Source: Sycon ciliatum (Eukaryota; Porifera; Calcarea; Leucosolenida; Sycettidae). From it: a stretch of 64,000 bases of DNA. The notes below the pieces were generated by a model. The model was not told where the DNA came from. It saw only the letters and a list, made by a program, of their open reading frames with translations, and did not search any database. The stretch covers positions 17,917,389 to 17,981,388 of the forward strand of contig NC_088653.1 in assembly GCF_964019385.1 (NCBI RefSeq), given 5' to 3'. Positions 11,263 through 22,500 of the stretch are shown in pieces; within the stretch, counting starts at the first letter, position 1, and every line of letters begins with the position of its first letter. The position numbers and the translations under genes are program-made.

Positions 11263-13860
11263 ATCTGCAGGGTGACCCCATCGCCATGCCTATGTATGCC
11301 TTGGGTGTCACCCCGCTTATCGCTGATATGGCTTCTGCCGACCTGGTACAGGAATGGTACGAGGATGATTCTTCAGCTGGCAGGCGCCTATGCCCGCATA
11401 GCTTTGCAACCGATTGTCCGATTTACGCAAATGACGGCCCATTGGAAAGGTCTTGAGTGAGGCTATACATTGGGATGTGATTCAATTTGATATTTAAGTA
11501 AACTTCATTGTGAAATGGGGATGTTCATAAATCAGACTTTTGAACCCGATTTTTCGTGGCACAATTATCAGATTTTTCTAACGGATGTTTTGCTTTCCAC
11601 TCGCTGTCGTCACAAGGTGATCATAGCTCACCTTGACCTTGTGGAGTCTGCCGACGGCTCTCTTCAGCTCTGTGTTGGCCAACCGAGTGGGATCGAGGCC
11701 GCTATACACGCCATGAACGACACCTTTCACAATCCGGACGTGAATGGCGTGCTCCTTGCGGACGGCTCCAACGCCTTCAACCGGTTGAACCGCAAAAGCC
11801 TGCCTCCTGAACATACGCCATCTCTGCCCGGGACTGGCCCCAGTGGTCATTAATACGTACCGATCCCCCGCTCGTCTCTATGTCGACGGTGAAAGAATTC
11901 TATCATGTGAAGGCACCACCCAGGGTGACCCCATTGCCATGCCTATGTATGCCTTGGGTGTCAACCCGCTTATCGCTGATATGGCTTCTGCCGACCTGGT
12001 ACAGGAATGGTACGAGGATGATTCTTCAGCTGGCAGGCGCCTACGCCCGCTACGGCGATGGGGTAGTAGTAGTACATGTAGTAGTATTCTTTCACGAGGG
12101 CAATCCCCACAGACTGTGAGTCTTTTCACAGGGTAGCCTTGGTAAGTGCGTGAAATGAAGAAAGCCGTAAGTGCGTGAAATAGAGTAAAGAAAAAAAACC
12201 GGTGCCTGCATACTATGCCTTTACGTGTTGCAAAAGAGGCTGCGAAGAGTACTGTTGAACATTGCGAAGGAGGCTGCCTGGCGGCATGCTGCTGGAAGCG
12301 AATTCCACCTATCACGGTGGGATGACCTGAATGCAAAAGGGTCGGATTATGGGTACTTCCTGAATGCAACAAAGTCGATCCTGCTCGTGAAACCTGAGGC
12401 GTACGAGGAAGCCACTGTGATTTTTGCTGGTACTGGTGTGCGTATTGAGAAGGATGGTTGTCGTTATCTAGGAGTAGCCCTTGGCACACAGTCCTTTGTG
12501 GAAGAATACGTTGCTAATAATGTCACCGACTGGGTCCAGCAGATTCGTCGTCTGGCTGATTTTGCAGCGACTCAACCTCAGGCAGCCTACAGTGCCTTCA
12601 TTTAGGGACTACAGCCGCGGTGGTCCTTTCTCTCAAGAACCCTTGAGGATGCCCATGCGCTGTTTGGTCGTCTTGAAGACGTGATTCGGGATATCCTGAT
12701 CCCAGCTCTGACAGGCCACGCGCCACCGTCTTCTCAGGAGCGTGCACTGCTGGCCTTCCCATGTCGCCATGGTGGTCTTGGCATCACCGACCCGACATCT
12801 ATGGGCGGCAACTACCGCAATTCACGCAGGATCACGACATCCCTGTGGGAGATATTAATCACCCAAGATTCCTCCCTAGATGGCCCGCGGCGCAAGAAGG
12901 CAGAGTTACGTACGACTTTGCGAACCAACCTCCTGGCAGCCGTGAAGCCTTTCAAGGATGGTGCTGGAGCAGAGCTTGAGCTGCAGTTGACCCTCGCATC
13001 GGAGAAGGGGGCCTCTAGCTGGCAGACTTGCCGCCCTCTAGCCATTCATGGATTTCGTTTGTCCAGTGTTGCGCGATGCCCTCTGTCTCCGGTACGGGTG
13101 GACACCAGCACGCGTGCCATCAGGATGCGAATGTCACCATGGTAATTTTGACGTCACCCATGCCTTATTATTATTTTTTTACTGAATACCACAGAACCAT
13201 CAGATGCTGCACAGCGGGGGCGGTGGCATATTATCCTGCAGTACTGGGGGGCTTCCCCAGTATTCGCCACAATGAGATTCGAGACCTCACGGCTGATGTT
13301 CTGCGTCAGGTCGCGCACGGTGTCTGCACAGAACCGATGCCGCCAGTCATCGGAGAGAAATTCCGGCTTCGGTCCACAACGACCGCTGATCAGGCTCGTT
13401 TTGATGTTGCCACCAACGGAATCTGGGGTGGCCGATTTGAGCGCACCTTTCTTGATATAAGGGTTTTCAACCCCTATGATGCCTCAAATCGCGCTGCCTC
13501 AGTTTCCTAAGTGTATGCACGTCATGAGAAGGAGAAACGCCGGAGGTATGAGCAGCGTCTGCTTGCGGTTGACCGCGCCACGTTCGTACCAGTAGTGCTG
13601 TCAGCCACTGGTGGCAATAGCAAGTGTGCATCGGCCCTGTTCAAGCATCTTGCCAGCAAGCTATCTGACAAGCTGAAAGAGCCGTTCTCCGTCAAGATAG
13701 CATGGCTTCGCTGCAAGCGAAGCTTTGCATTAGTTCGAGCTAGCGTGATGTGCCTTCGTGGGGCAAGATCCTCATCCGCACACTGTGTCACCAGGGATCC
13801 CGCGTCTGTAGTAATAGCCGAGGTACGTGTTTCCTTGCAGGACTGTTGAACTAAAGACAC
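11263..13860 (+). pseudogene. Decayed RT element related to the 50.3-54 kb element
   Basis: Broken frames match, in order, the 1013-aa RT at 50783-53824. Visible pieces are LCVGQPSGIEAAIHAM near 11670, LADGSNAFNRLNR, CEGTTQGDPIAMPMYALG near 11910, a WYEDDSSAG active-site region, the GYFLNATKSILLVKPE block near 12350, PQAAYSAF near 12580, RHNEIRDLTADVLRQV near 13268 and FERTFLDIRVFN near 13437. At least four frame changes, in-frame stops and short insertions (about 12060-12225 and 13143-13230) disable it. The RT segment at 11922-12055 is also present as a detached duplicate at 11266-11400. The catalytic box reads YEDD instead of YADD in both. Confidence 0.8.
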
Positions 13861-14150
13861 ATATGTTCATGTGTGTGTCTCGAGCCCCTTGGCGAGCTTT
13901 TCGCCTCCATACAAATTACTTGCCCCTTATTATTTCAAGGAGAAGGCGGAGAGCCGGAACGTGCGCAATTTTATTTTTATTATTTGCCATGGCGACCCCG
14001 TAAGCCCTGGTAACTGGCAGGCTTGCAGGGCAGGGTTGGGCATTTTTTTCTTTTTTTCTTTGACATATCTACGTCTTGTTTTGTTCGCCCGTAAAAGAGG
14101 CTTACCAACAAAAAAGAAAAAAGTTTGAGTCAATTATGTGGTTATAAAAC
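13861..14150. other. Gap without recognised feature
   Basis: A/T-rich sequence with T-runs near 14045-14060. It may be 3' untranslated sequence of the preceding pseudogene. No gene, RNA or clear repeat end was identified. Confidence 0.4.
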
Positions 14151-14154
14151 AATT

Positions 14155-14480
14155 CTTCAACGTGAAGACCTGATGTGATGCTTTGCAAGCTCTCAAGACT
14201 AGTACTCTCAAGACTAGTACTCATCATACACTCTCCTGCCACTGTGACGTGTTAGTAAAGTGGTGATACGCAGGTGACCGGCTGCACTGATTGCCCCCGG
14301 ACGTCTGGTTTGATTAACCCCACCTGCCCACTCATAGCTCGACACACCACTTCTAATAGGACCAGGACCATGACGGACTGTGGTGTTGAAGAGAATTCAG
14401 ATATTGAATGAAGTACATGATGAGTAATGCTGGGATTACTGCAATGTACGTGACACACAGAACAGTGCATGCTTGCGTGA
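14155..14480 (-). pseudogene. Decayed copy of the CTHRC1-like terminal exon
   Basis: On the minus strand this aligns along its length with the last exon of the host gene at 16075-16509. A shared frame reads [14 protein letters not shown], then PGAISAAGHLRIT, against [13 protein letters not shown] and [19 protein letters not shown] in the intact exon. The copy then hits a stop and includes a short direct duplication of CTCAAGACTAGTA near 14192-14220. I infer a tandem exon duplication that later lost function. Confidence 0.65.
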
Positions 14481-14529
14481 AAGTGAATTAGCTTAGACAA
14501 AAGATATCATACTAAGTCCATATTCTTCG

Positions 14530-14860
14530 TGTTCCGTTGCATTCACCATATCTTTTTCGCCTCTCTGACATGTTCTCCCTTCGTCGTGACTGCGCTCACA
14601 CAGCTAGAGTAACCCGCGGCCAAGTCAATTATTCCCTTTCCTTACCCATTGTGCAAGCTCAAGCTGGATACAGATCTATTTCATTCCTTGGTGCTGACCG
14701 CTTTGATGCGCTTCCCGAATTCCTTCGCACAAATCTAATCCCCAATTCATTTCGCGAGGAACTTAACAATTAAATTTCATTCATCTTGGGCACCCCGTAA
14801 GAAGACCTTAAGGGTCTGTTGGGAATCCCCAAGTAAAATAATAAAATACAATACAAAGTG
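14530..14860 (+). mobile_element. 5'-truncated LINE, C-terminal tail and 3' UTR
   Basis: A 78-codon frame (14537-14773) ends in a segment reading YRSISFLGADRFDALPEFLR. This resembles the extreme C-terminus of CR1/L2-type LINE polyproteins (aromatic, then W/F-x-x-LP). It is followed by a short 3' UTR with a CACCCCGTAAG motif and an AATAAAATACAATAC tail. Only the last few hundred bases survive, typical of 5' truncation. Confidence 0.6.
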
Positions 14861-16070
14861 TGCATTTAGGCATGTGAACATGCTTATGTGTTTGTGTATG
14901 TCGTGCGGGGGAGGAGGGGGGGGGGGGAGGTGCTGGACTGGATATTATTGTAAAGTACAATAGTTCGTTAAGTTTAGACAGAGTGTGAATGTGTGATACA
15001 TGTATTGTGAAAGACACTAAGACATAATGGCACAGTAAGCGATGTAGCTCTACTAAGGAGACGGAGGGGAGACGAATAAAGATACATTTTTGCCAGCTAG
15101 CTGGCCTCTGCGTACACCGCAGACACACCCACACACAACAGAAGATACAGATCACAGTAGAAGGGTGGTCTTTGTTCACTCACGGTGGAATATGGAAGAG
15201 CTTAGCGTAGTGCATACATGAGCAAGAAGAAGGGCATGCCACCTCACACATATACATGTACACGTATGTACCAGACCAACATGATGCAAAAAGTGAACCA
15301 CTGTGGTGAATGGGGCCGCCAGATAATTAACCAGCCCGAAGCTGGCGGAAAAAAAACCAGGACTCCGGCGGAGGCACATCCCTGAGGAAAAAAACGGTGA
15401 GAAAATCCCCATCGGATAAATGAAAAAAAGTAGCCTGCAAGACCTATCCAGAAGTGAGAATAAAGGGGAGGGCGGGAAACTACAACGAAAAGAGAAAGAC
15501 CACGAGGAAGAGAAAAGTTTGAGAACACTGACAAAAAATCCAGCTATAGCAATCCTGGTGCCGTAACTATGGTGCAAATGCTGGCAAAAAAAAATACATT
15601 TTCGTTTCATTTGCTACGCTCAGCCAACGAAATATAACACATCTAAGTTGAAGCCTAAATCGAAGCGTGGTAACGTAACTACTCTATCCGTCTAGTGGCA
15701 CAAATGTCGAACGTCGGAAATAAAAAATGTACGAGCAATAGCAAAAGCGAAAGGATGAAGACAATGTGCAGACAGAGCATGGACATAGTCTGATAAACCA
15801 TTATCCAAACACCATTTAAGAAGAGGTACATTCAGGGCGACAGGACGACATTAATATCGAATAATTTTACACAGGCAGAAGAACGAGCAGTTGCGGTTTC
15901 GAAACTCTGAGTTTCACGAAGTGAATCGATCATCTGGCGAAAATTGGTAATGACCCTGCCCTGAGAGTACTGCTATATACATGTACTATGAATGTGGGAA
16001 GCCCAGCATAACAAGTACCTTAGTTATGATATCAATTAATCTTATATGCATGAATCTGGCTGCGAAAAGG
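14861..16070. other. Region downstream of the host gene, no gene seen
   Basis: Contains a G-run near 14915-14928 and no convincing coding frame. Open frames near 15176-15610 are compositionally simple and match nothing I recognise. It may include the 3' UTR and flank of the minus-strand gene ending at 16075, but no AATAAA hexamer was found close to its stop codon. Confidence 0.4.
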
Positions 16071-16074
16071 TGTT

Positions 16075-16509
16075 TTAGTTATTACTGTTGGGACACATTT
16101 CTTCAACGTGAAGGCTGGACGTGATGCGTGACGAACCGGATCTATAGTAACCTTCATACTTGTAACGGCCACTGTGGTCTGCTAGTTTAGTGGTGATGCG
16201 CAATGAACCTGCTGTATTGATATTACACACACCACTGATTGCTCCTGGAAGTATGGTGTAAACACTGCCACTTCCCGAATGATAACCTGACACACCACTT
16301 CTAATAGGACCAGGATCTTGACAGTCTGTGTTGTTGATGAGAATAGAGATAGTGAATGTAGTCCATGTGTAATGATATGATCCAAACGTTGCAGTGTACA
16401 TGATACGTAGCACAGTGTCTGCTCTGGTCTTGTTGTAAATTACATTCATTGGGTAAACAGCACTGGTTCCTGTTACTTGCCGGAATGTTTTCCATGCAAC
16501 AATGCCGCA
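16075..16509 (-). CDS. Exon 6: CTHRC1-like C-terminal domain
   Basis: A phase-0 exon after a good polypyrimidine acceptor ending TGTACAG. It encodes about 144 residues. Features recalling the CTHRC1 C-terminal domain are a W near the start, [11 protein letters not shown], the W-x-T-F-T-I strand, [13 protein letters not shown], then [14 protein letters not shown] and a final ITSSLHVEE before the stop. Apparent upstream ATGs in this frame lie inside the polypyrimidine tract and are probably intronic. An Ig-like fold was considered from the DHSGRY string but the Cys pattern does not fit. Confidence 0.65.
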   Translation of the reverse strand, partial: CGIVAWKTFRQVTGTSAVYPMNVIYNKTRADTVLRIMYTATFGSYHYTWTTFTISILINNTDCQDPGPIRSGVSGYHSGSGSVYTILPGAISGVCNINTAGSLRITTKLADHSGRYKYEGYYRSGSSRITSSLHVEEMCPNSNN

Positions 16510-19500
16510 CTGTACACACGACAGTAGAAATAAACACATATCCATTGCCATTAGAAATGCATTCTATTGTAAATGCTCATACACGCACCCGTGACTATTC
16601 CGCAATATGGCCACAATGTGCACAGCCTTAAAAGATTTTAATGCGAATATTTATAATGGTATCTAGGTACACACTACGTACCCGTTGAGTCCTCTCATTT
16701 TATTGTAAAAACACTAATCCATGAGCACCAAAGTGTAGCATACAAAATTCAACGGAGTACTCATCATCAGCAGATCGTGAGTTCGAACTGTTTGCTTTAC
16801 AATTGCCTGCGTATGAGTTATACACGGAGAGGTACAGGGTAAGAACGTCGTACACTAACAACAGGCCTCTCTTTTGTTTAAGACAAAGCCCAGGTTCGTA
16901 TTCAGTCCCCCCCCCCCAGCCGTATTCTATCATTCACGCCGGAACTGCTGCTGCATAGCCTGAAGTCTAAAGACTTGGCAACTTCACGGCTGCCCCTGAC
17001 TCTTGCGCTATGGGACCCCTCAGAATTTAGGCTTGGAATTGTAAAATATTCTTCTTTTCTCTTTTATGTGGCATTGATGGCTTTGTGTATAGTATGCGTA
17101 CAATTACGAAATAATCAGGTGAGTTTGGGCAGCTGTAGAGTGTAGTGGAAACGACCCTGATCCACGAAAACAGGTGGACAGTGTACAAACGACCCTGATC
17201 TACGAATACAGATGGACAGTGTACAAACGACTCTGATCCACGAATACAGATGGACAGTGTACAAACGACTCTGATCCTGTGTTCGGGAACTACGATTCAT
17301 TAGCCTCTGAAAGCAGGGCATCACTCTGTTTCCTGTTCTACAGAAAACAAATGCTCCACCTGGAAACGTATTGACTACAACATCATCTTTTCAAGTTTTC
17401 AGGGTCTCTTTCCATGGTCCACTTGACGTCTCTATGATACCTAGACCACATGTCGGCTGAGGACAACATGCCTCACGAACACTTTGCTCATATTTGGAAT
17501 TGTGTTCTTTTCCGCTCAACTGGGTGCGAAATTAAACCTCATCCAGTATGCTATCGTACAAACCAGCAATGTCATTTTACTGTTTTGTTTCTTCTCAGTA
17601 TAAGAGTGCCAGACCTACTTACAGTGGTGTTTTGCTTCCGTTCCACATTAGTCAGATGTTGATCAATTTGATTGAGATCGCTCCTCATCGCATCCACCTC
17701 CATGTTGAGGTGTTTCTTGGTAGTGTGCAGTTGGGATTTGGTGGCCATAGTGGAGATAGTGGAGAGAAGATCGGACTTGGTGCCATCCAACATTAACCTG
17801 GTGTCATTTGCTATGGTGACAAGTGATGTATCTACCATTGACTTGGTGTCATTCAACGTTGCTTTGGTTTCAAGTACAATAGCGGCGAGACCATCATCCA
17901 TCATTGCTTTAGCATCAATCAACCTAACCTTGTTATATTTCACCATTTCCTGTGTTTGAAGGAGATCCGATTTTGTTTGAAGGAGATCCGATTTTGTTTG
18001 AAGGAGATCATCTCGCAGGCGATCAGTTTCTGCATCGAGTGTGCTTTGCATTGCCTCCATGGTGTTGGAAGTGTCCTTGTGGTACCTCCTGAAAGCAGTG
18101 GCCATTGAGTGGACTTCAAACACTAGTCTGGAAATTTCGCGATCGCGCTGATCCAATTTCTTCTCCAGTTGCTTGTTTTGATGTTGGAGGTGTTTCGCCT
18201 GGTGGCAAAGATTGGAATCCAGGGAGGATGTGCAAATATCAGCTGTGGGAGTATAGCAAAATACAAAAATCCAATTCAGACTCTAAACAGTATGTGGAGT
18301 AGTAGATATACATAATTATGGCTCTATTCGTAATTAGTACAGGTGGTGGGTCGTCTTCATTGATCTTCTCACCAACCTTCGCCTACTGAGCCTTTTTTCG
18401 TCAAGATTCTTGACAGCGATGGTGTTCCTATCCGATCTGACTTAGTATCACGCAAGCCATTCAATAGATACTTACTACTTCTCAGTTGTAATATACTCCA
18501 TTATTTTGGATAGGGGTGCACGATGTGAGGGAGAACGGTAAAACGTATGGGAGAATTCTGCATTATTATTATGGTTAATGCTCATCGAAAAGAGCCTGGT
18601 GCATTGTTAGCTGCCAATACCCACGATCATTTTCTCATGAGCAGCTAAGCGGCCATAGTTCAATTCAGTGTGCAAGATCAAATTCGTGGCCCAAACGGTC
18701 TATTGTGCACTATACCTTCACAATGGAGACCATTTCCATGGAAACCACTCTTGCAAACACATGTAAACGATCCAATTGTGTTACTGCAGTTGGCATGCTC
18801 GTGACAGGGTGATGGTGTGTCAATGCACTCGTTGACATCTGTGGACAGAACATTCAACAAACGTGGAGCAAATAGGATTAATCCGAGGACACAATAAGCC
18901 TGAAAGTCCATACGGTTTGCGCTATTGTGATAAAACACTTATACTTGTCTCAGTTGCTGGTGCTCATCTCCGTTTGTTGCCCAGTACTAGAGGTCACAGT
19001 GCTTTTCTAGAATCTGAGTGACGTAGTACATGACAGAAATGAGTGATAGAAATGCGCATATTGGCAAACAAGAGTGATCGTACATTTCTGTATAAGTGTA
19101 TATCAACGCAATGACGATGTTTATTGCTTACTAGGTATATATAGTATTACCTGAAGCCGAAGTGAATATGGGCAAATATTCACTAGTATACAAACCGAGG
19201 CGAAGCTGAGGTTTGTATAACTGGTGAATATTTGCCCATATTCACCAGGCTGAAGGTAATGTTAGACCTATACCTCTCCATATTCACCCTATCGTCCCTA
19301 AAGCCCAACAAACGAGTCACGTTTGTCATACATGTACGTGTACGCAGAACTAAGGCTGCAACCACACTATGTACAAAATCAAGTACGCGTTTGCGTTCAG
19401 CTTTTAGATAACGCAAAGTCGCATCCACACTGCCATTTCATGCGCAAGGAATCCTTGCGTTTTGTCTACATTTCTGGGTCCCAGAAAAAATAGCGCTGTG

Positions 19501-22500
19501 AAAATGTATTGTACTACATGTAGTAGTAGTTTGAAAAAGAGTCGCGAGCGCCTTGACATACACGTTCAAGGCCTCGGTCATCTCCTTCTCTCGGATTGTC
19601 CGCTCCAGGATGTCATCTGGCCCTGCTTCGTCTTCATGGTACGCTGCCCCAAGCTGCATGAGCTTCTCAATTTGAGATTATCAGCGAAATACAATGTAGT
19701 TGCGCGGCATCTCGAACTAACAACAGCAGGCAACGGGACTGTCCGGAACTTATACTGAAAGCAAAGCCCTGGCAGATGAAATCTCAAATACTACAAACTG
19801 CACTGACAAGGAAGCCGTCTACTACCGACACAGTGCAAGCCTCAACAAGAAACATCTACCCGTATGAAGAACCGAGCGAAACGCAAGGAAAAGGCGAAAA
19901 GTTGCTTTCTACAGGGGTACCCGGTTTGCTGAAACGAAACGCAGTACGTTTTGCGTTTCGTACGCGTTTCCTTGACGACACAAGCAGAAAAGTTGCGTTT
20001 ACGCAGTTTTGTACCTAGTGTGGTTGCAGCCTAACGCAAGTCGTTGTTACTTCAGTATCGAAAACCGACTGGCGTGTTCTTGCATGAATCGGAGAGCGGC
20101 ATGTTCAGAATCTTGTTCAATCGATCGTGTACACGTACTGGTGCATGTGGCATGGGAGGTGACGACCTTGGAGAACACGCTCGCGCCAATCACCATGGAG
20201 AACACACTCGTGCTTGACGGGAGCCAATCATCGTCCGTTTCGATGCGAAGATTTGACCAATCCGGATCATCGCGCGAATTCGGCAGTCGGTATATAAACA
20301 GCGAGCCAAGCGATTCTACCCTCGCTTCTTTTCTTTTCAGGCAGCGCTTCGGAGCTGTTGTGTGCCCTAGGAAACTTCTACGCTAACGTCCGTGAACAGG
20401 GCTATTCTGAATACAAACGAATTTCCTGGCTTGCGGCTTGATCCGCAATCATCGGGCCATTGACATGTGGAGCGTCCAAAACCTTGTTTGCACGCTGGAA
20501 CGCTCCGTGTCTGTGAAGATGCTCACTGTTGGTTGATGACTTGTCAGCACCTGGTCACATGCGGATCCAGCGGCAATGGCAAGCAAGGAATTTCGTTTGT
20601 ACTCAGAAAAGTCCTGTTTACGGAAGTTAGCGTAAACATTTTCTAGGGCACTCGACAGCTCCGGTGCGCCAACTGAAGAGGAATGAAGCGCAGCACCGGG
20701 TACTGCTCTCTGTACAGTAAATATCGAAAAGTGGTGAATATAAGCGGTGAATATTCAGCAATATTCACCACTTCTGTAGATGGCCAATTGTATCTGGGTG
20801 AATATGGAATGAGGTATAACACGTTATACTGCTCATCATAATCGTCATGTTATCATAGAATCCAGCAGCTGCACAAGGAGGCTCCTGGCCTCGCCAACAG
20901 CGTGATTTCGTTCATCAGATGGGCCTCAACCAGCGAAAACAGCCGTTAGGGTCAAAATATTCAAAATCTCTTTTTGGTTAGAATTCTTTTGAAACACATC
21001 TCCTGAAGGACCTCAGCCGAGAAAAAGTTCAATTATTCCGATTCAAAATGTGTGTACACCAATATACAAGATGTACTCCAAATTGGTGTAATTTATGTAT
21101 ACGATTCATGTGTACAATAAATATTCAGCATTCTAAGGTGGGTGGGCTCTTGAATACCTTTGAAACAGTGCAGTAGGCAGCTAGAATGACAAAGAATAAC
21201 TAAATAGAGCGGAGACATGACCGACATATGCGCAGCTGCATCTTGCGTGGAGTCGTTCCGCAATCTCTTCTTCCATTTCTTCCTCAGCAACTGAAGACAC
21301 GGCGTCGCTGCTGTCACTAGCCCCAGACTCAGAATTATTTATTTCAGGTGACGACTCCTCATCTTCCGACTCTGACTCCTCATTGGCCACCTTGAGCAGG
21401 GCATGACGGCTGCGATTCCGCCTCGCTGTCGACATATTTGTCGAAACCAAAGAACTTCTCATCTTCACTCTTCAGCGGCTACTTCAGCATCCGCTCCCCA
21501 CCAGGCTCGAGCTAGCTGTACACAATGACAGCCGCGTGTGCTCGGCAAACAGCTCTGGCGTCCGCAGCCATCGCAACAAGATCAAGGAACACTCGAGTCG
21601 CAACTCGACACCACTTCAACTTCGAAAATAGATTACTTCAAGCAAGGAGCTCAAGAAGAACTCGTCGCGCTGTTCAAAAAATCGTTGAACGTCACAAATC
21701 GACCTTTTTCTCGAAAGAATTACGAAACCTCTAAGGGTCGTTTTCGCTGATTGCGCCTCAGATCATCATGAAGACCACGCACAGGTCTGGGCGGATAATG
21801 CTAGTTCCCGTAGCTATGCAGAAGACGTTACTTCAGTAACGTCTGGCGCTAGCCAGGGTCCACACAGCTTTAATTTGGTGTTTGTTTGTTTGTTTGTTTG
21901 TTTGTGTCACGGCTGGAGCTATCCCGTATCTGTCCCGTATCTGTCCCGTATCTGTGACTACAAAGGCTCTACAGGATTGTACATAACAGCTGTCCACAAT
22001 ATTTGCGGGCTCCTGTATCTGTCCCGTACCGTACCAATATTCGTCGTATTATGTATACGACTCCCTGATGTAGAGGGAGATTTGGAAAGAAATAGGGAGA
22101 CGAGGAGGAAATTAAATTAGAATAGACGCCGAATAGGTGATAGGATGCGTCATCATAAACATACTTTGGAAGAGAGATCCCGTCGTCTCCAAAATAAGCG
22201 TGAACGAGCGATTCAGCGCCGGTCACAGGAAACGTCGGAAGAGAGATCCCGTCGACTCCTAAACGCCCGTGATCGGCAGAGTCCGCCGGTCCCAGGCAAC
22301 ATCAGGACAGACATTCCGTTGAGTCCAGAACGCCCGTGATCGGCAGAGTCTAAGCCGGTCCCAGGAAACGTCAGGACAGACATCCCGTCGAGTCCAGAAC
22401 GCCCGTGATCGGCAGAGTCAGCGCCGGTCCCAGTAAACGTCAGGACAGACATCCCGTCGACGCGCAGAAAAACTAAATCTGCAGCCTCTTTTGCTGTCGG

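Larger units (their letters stand above)
19265..20818. mobile_element. Possible 1.55-kb inverted-repeat element hosting the MITE
   Basis: TATACCTCTCCATATTCACCC near 19269 pairs with GGGTGAATATGGAATGAGG-type sequence near 20796-20818. Clusters of GTGAATATT inverted strings sit just outside the left end (19165-19255) and inside the right end (20735-20775). No target duplication was resolved, so the boundaries are provisional. Confidence 0.4.

Noticed and set aside
16075-16551. Separate single-exon secreted protein starting at ATG 16551
   Set aside because: The apparent signal peptide is encoded by the polypyrimidine tract of a good acceptor, and the phase matches the upstream coiled-coil exon exactly.
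20895-20940. Minus-strand CTGATGA with nearby GAAA
   Set aside because: Only two bases separate the core halves, so stem II cannot form.
21841-21880. Conserved CCCTGGCTAGCGCCAGA as a specific target site of the RT element
   Set aside because: The comparison of filled and empty sites places the insertion inside the CAAA tract, so this sequence is simply part of the older repeat around it.
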